DNA of 64,000 nucleotides from Rhodococcoides fascians A25f (GTDB lineage: Bacteria; Actinomycetota; Actinomycetes; Mycobacteriales; Mycobacteriaceae), in assembly GCF_000760935.2 (NCBI RefSeq), contig NZ_CP049744.1:992001-1056000 (forward strand), given 5' to 3'. Positions 61,277 through 64,000 of this stretch are shown piece after piece; the first letter of the stretch is position 1; the number at the start of each line of letters is the position of its first letter. The notes beneath the pieces were generated by a model. It saw only the letters and a program-made list of their open reading frames with translations, did no database searches and was not told the DNA's origin. Made by a program: the position numbers and the translations under genes.

Positions 61277-62358
61277 TCGTACGGACCCGAGATCGAGGCC
61301 TCCGCCAGTCTGGAGAGGCCTTCCCTGATGTGTCGGGCCCACAGTCCACCGATTCCGTCGACCGACTGCAGATCGGCAGCAGTGGCGGCCAGTAGCCCCT
61401 GCAGCGTGCCGAAGGCACCGACGAGTCGGTGAATCTGGCTGAACTGCAACCGCGGAACGCGCGTCAGTACCCGATACCCGCGAGGACTCATCGGGGTGTC
61501 GAGGGCCTCGATGGTCGCGGGGTAGCCGAAGGCGCGGGCCAGAGTGGTCAGATCCAGCAGATCGACGTCGGTCAGCTTGTCGAGGGCGGCGAGTGCCTTC
61601 TCCACCCCGGTGGTGCTCGACGGCTCGTTGCCGGCCAGGTAGTCGCGCACCACCAGTTGGCGATCGACGTCGTTGTCGCCCAACAACTCTTCGAGCTGCA
61701 GGGCGAGCTGGCGGCCGTCGGTGCCGAGTTCGAGAACGTTCTGTTCGATCTCCACCGACACTCGTCGCACCATCTCGAGCCGCTGCGCGACGGTCAGGGC
61801 GTCGCGCAGAGTCACGAAGTCCTCGATCTCGACGACCGAGAGTTGACGGGTGTTCTCGTCGAGCCGGGCCTTGTAACGCTCGAGGGTCGCGACGGCCTGA
61901 TTGGCGCGAGAGAGGATGGTGGCCGAGCCCTCGACGACGTGTCTGATGCCGCCGATGTACACGCTGACGATGCTCATCGACTGGCTCACGGAGACAACGG
62001 GATAGCCGGTCTGCATGGCGGTGCGCTCGGCGGCGCGGTGCCGAGTACCGGATTCGACCGTAGGAATCTTGTGGTCGGGCACCAGCTGGACATTGGACCG
62101 AACGATGCGCTTGCCGTCGGTCGAAAGCACCACTGCGCCATCCATTTTCGACAACTCGCGAAGCCTGGTCGGGGCGAACTCGACATCGAGCTCGAAGCCT
62201 CCGTCGCAGATCGCTTCGACTTCTTCGTCGTACCCGAGGACGATCAACCCGCCGGTGCGGCCGCGCAGAATTCGCTCCAGGCCGTCACGCAGCGCAGTCC
62301 CCGGTGCGAGCCGAGCAATGGTCTCGCGCAACGCTGGGGACGGCGTGGTGCCCTCCAT
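61273..62358 (-). CDS. disA: DNA integrity scanning protein, diadenylate cyclase DisA
   Basis: A 361-residue octameric enzyme that makes c-di-AMP from two ATP and is inhibited by branched DNA. The DAC domain has the catalytic DGA ([11 protein letters not shown]) and RHR ([10 protein letters not shown]) motifs, followed by a helical linker and a C-terminal HhH DNA-binding domain ([20 protein letters not shown]). The ATG at 62358 is preceded by AGGGGG; a longer frame to 62415 is less likely. It follows radA on the same strand, the usual actinobacterial pair. Confidence 0.95.
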   Translation of the reverse strand: MEGTTPSPALRETIARLAPGTALRDGLERILRGRTGGLIVLGYDEEVEAICDGGFELDVEFAPTRLRELSKMDGAVVLSTDGKRIVRSNVQLVPDHKIPTVESGTRHRAAERTAMQTGYPVVSVSQSMSIVSVYIGGIRHVVEGSATILSRANQAVATLERYKARLDENTRQLSVVEIEDFVTLRDALTVAQRLEMVRRVSVEIEQNVLELGTDGRQLALQLEELLGDNDVDRQLVVRDYLAGNEPSSTTGVEKALAALDKLTDVDLLDLTTLARAFGYPATIEALDTPMSPRGYRVLTRVPRLQFSQIHRLVGAFGTLQGLLAATAADLQSVDGIGGLWARHIREGLSRLAEASISGPYD

Positions 62359-62431
62359 GGCCAACCCCCTCGTGTTCGTATCGGCGTCGTGCTGCGGATC
62401 TACTCGTGCGAACACAGAGTACTGCGCTGCT

Positions 62432-62468
62432 ACACCGGGCAGCCCGACAAAGAGTACTGCCCGGTGTC
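62432..62468 (-). terminator. Hairpin at the end of radA
   Basis: Eleven-base arms ACACCGGGCAG (62432-62442) and CTGCCCGGTGT (62458-62468) pair perfectly and overlap the radA stop codon. The hairpin may attenuate transcription into disA. The 10-bp sequence AGAGTACTGC occurs twice in this gap. Confidence 0.5.
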
Positions 62469-63864
62469 ATACGGGACGCATACGCGTATAGGTCAACGCC
62501 TCACCGACGTTCGTCACCGTCTTGACCTTGATGCCGTCGGGAATGGGGCCTGCGTCCTCGGGGACGATCGCGTAATTGAAGCCCAGTCGTGCAGCTTCGG
62601 CGAGTCGGCGGCCCAACCCGGCCACGCGTCGCACCTCGCCGGCCAGGCCCACTTCGCCCAGAATCACCATTCCCGCAGGGAGGGGTTGATCGCGCACGGC
62701 CGAGGCGACGGCCGCCGCGAGAGCGAGGTCCGCGGACGGTTCGCTGGTGCGCATGCCGCCGACGGTGGCCGCGTAGACCTCGGCCTTGGAGACCTTGACC
62801 CCGCACCGGCGTTCGAGGACGGCCAGGATCATCGCCACGCGAGCATGGTCGAGTCCGCTGACCGCGCGCCGGGGCGACGGCATCGCGGTGTCGACTATCA
62901 GTGCTTGCAACTCCGCCAGCAGCGGCCGTTTGCCGTCCATGGTGACCGTGACGGCCGTACCGGGGACGGCGTCGCTTCGATGATGCAGAAACAACCCGGA
63001 CGGATCGCTGATGCCGACGATGCCGGTCTCTCGCAACTCGAAGCACCCCACCTCGTCGGAGGCCCCGAACCGGTTCTTGACGCCCCGGATCATCCGCAGA
63101 GTGGAGTGCTTGTCACCCTCGAAGTTGAGCACCACGTCGACCAGATGCTCGAGCGACCGCGGACCTGCCACCGCGCCGTCCTTGGTGACATGTCCGACGA
63201 GCAGCACCGCCACCCCGGTGGTCTTGGCCAGGGTGGTCAGGGCACTGGTGATGGCGCGAACCTGCGTGACTCCGCCGATGACCCCGTCGACGTCGGCGGC
63301 GAGCATCGTCTGTACCGAATCGACGATCAACAGGCTGGGCTTGACCTGCTCGACATGGCCGAACACCGTGGCCAGATCGGATTCCGCGGCGAGGAATACT
63401 CGCTCGTGTACCGCGCCGGTGCGGTCCGCGCGCAACCGAACCTGGCCGGCTGATTCCTCACCCGTGACGTAGAGCGCGCGGCGATCCGGTGCCGAGCGGG
63501 CCCACCGATGCACGACCTCGAGCAGCAGGGTCGATTTTCCGACTCCGGGCTCACCCGCGAGCAGAACGACCGAACCGGGGACGAGACCGCCGCCCAGTAC
63601 GCGGTCGAACTCGTCGATCCCGGTGGTGTTGGCCTGAGACGTGGCACTGCTGATGGTCGTCAGAGCAGCTGCGGGCGTGGTCGGGACCATCGCCCCGCCG
63701 CCGGAACGCAGTGCCGACGCGCCTGCGCGGGTGGTCAGAGGAGCGGCGGTGGCCTGGACCTCGTCCATCGATCCCCAGTTACCGCATTCGGGACAGCGCC
63801 CGACCCATTTCGAGACCGAGTGATGACATGCGGAGCAGCGGTAGCTCGACTTCAGTTTGACCAC
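62467..63864 (-). CDS. radA: DNA repair protein RadA (Sms)
   Basis: A 465-residue RecA-like ATPase that promotes branch migration in recombination. An N-terminal zinc finger ([20 protein letters not shown]) is followed by Walker [14 protein letters not shown], the RadA-specific KNRFG motif ([12 protein letters not shown]) and a C-terminal Lon-like domain ([13 protein letters not shown]). It is upstream of disA and most likely co-transcribed with it. Confidence 0.95.
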   Translation of the reverse strand: MVKLKSSYRCSACHHSVSKWVGRCPECGNWGSMDEVQATAAPLTTRAGASALRSGGGAMVPTTPAAALTTISSATSQANTTGIDEFDRVLGGGLVPGSVVLLAGEPGVGKSTLLLEVVHRWARSAPDRRALYVTGEESAGQVRLRADRTGAVHERVFLAAESDLATVFGHVEQVKPSLLIVDSVQTMLAADVDGVIGGVTQVRAITSALTTLAKTTGVAVLLVGHVTKDGAVAGPRSLEHLVDVVLNFEGDKHSTLRMIRGVKNRFGASDEVGCFELRETGIVGISDPSGLFLHHRSDAVPGTAVTVTMDGKRPLLAELQALIVDTAMPSPRRAVSGLDHARVAMILAVLERRCGVKVSKAEVYAATVGGMRTSEPSADLALAAAVASAVRDQPLPAGMVILGEVGLAGEVRRVAGLGRRLAEAARLGFNYAIVPEDAGPIPDGIKVKTVTNVGEALTYTRMRPV

Positions 63865-63917
63865 TGTTGGAGCCTAACGATCGGCACCGACAGGGTGATG
63901 CGACCTCGAGAGGGAGA

Positions 63918-64000
63918 TCAGTGGCCGCCGCTGTGCTCGGAGACTGCCTCTTCGGAACGCTCGAGCTCGTGACCGGCGTCGACGGGCACGTTGACGACGA
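63918..64000 (-). CDS. C-terminal end of a possible LpqE-like protein (partial)
   Basis: The stop TGA is at 63918-63920 (reverse complement) and the frame is open to the right edge, giving about 27 residues ending VNVPVDAGHELERSEEAVSE followed by HSGGH. The histidine-rich end and the position next to radA recall LpqE/PCuAC-type copper lipoproteins (Rv3584 beside radA), but too little is visible to be sure. Confidence 0.4.
   Translation of the reverse strand, partial: VVNVPVDAGHELERSEEAVSEHSGGH

Noticed and set aside
62418..62460. Direct repeats AGAGTACTGC in the radA-disA gap as a possible binding site
   Set aside because: Only two copies in a short gap that also contains a hairpin; not enough to support an operator.

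Overview
The window reads as chromosomal DNA of a high-GC mycolic-acid actinomycete, most likely Rhodococcus (possibly the R. fascians / Rhodococcoides group). The evidence is dense GC-rich coding, many GTG starts, ATGA/GTGA start-stop overlaps, leaderless-looking promoters, and a long block whose gene order recalls Mycobacterium tuberculosis: ppa, dacB, DUF2342 protease, tilS, hpt, ftsH, folE-P-B-K, DUF3180, a DUF6779-like gene, DUF2520, panC-panD-coaX, lysS, clpC, then mhuD, mutY, can, disA and radA. I saw no rRNA, tRNA, CRISPR array, insertion sequence or prophage. The organism name is inference; gene order was compared from memory.

Layout. 1-4.8 kb: an acetoin/2,3-butanediol-type module (butanediol dehydrogenase, acetoin reductase, AcoR-like GAF regulator) with a membrane protein and the start of a flavin monooxygenase on the other strand. 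A repeated GTTGC-N6-TTGCA element links these promoters. 4.8-13.3 kb: FUSC protein, a HEAT-repeat protein beside a MerR-HEAT fusion, a cupredoxin lipoprotein, a GntR-MFS pair, and small membrane or exported proteins. 13.3-18.6 kb: a Pls/PosA-type membrane NRPS (epsilon-poly-lysine synthetase architecture) overlapping an M1 metallopeptidase gene. 18.8-21 kb: a SAM-IV riboswitch, a cysteine-desulfurase-like enzyme, a predicted Cys-containing leader peptide and a stand-alone luciferase-like C-terminal domain. 21-28.7 kb: YbaK-type deacylase, allantoicase with a permease-like protein and divergent TetR regulator, an OHCU-decarboxylase-like protein, crotonase-MarR, GGDEF and PAS proteins, and pyrophosphatase.

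28.8-49.3 kb is the conserved housekeeping block: peptidoglycan carboxypeptidase, tRNA-Ile lysidine synthase, purine salvage, FtsH, folate, pantothenate/CoA, LysRS and ClpC. It carries an inserted cysteine dioxygenase-rhodanese pair preceded by a tiny Cys-rich ORF, and it has no lsr2 between lysS and clpC. 49.4-64 kb holds two secreted hydrolases, OsmC, a GGDEF-EAL protein, MhuD, three alpha/beta hydrolases, a MerR regulator, MutY, carbonic anhydrase, DisA, RadA and the tail of a possible LpqE-like protein.

Cross-cutting themes. Sulfur control recurs in a SAM-IV element and two predicted cysteine-sensing leader peptides. Nucleotide second messengers are represented by two c-di-GMP enzymes and the c-di-AMP synthase DisA. 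The most interesting single locus is the NRPS-peptidase pair: its specificity residues read by eye as a lysine-type code, suggesting a secreted or surface cationic homopolymer with a paired peptidase.
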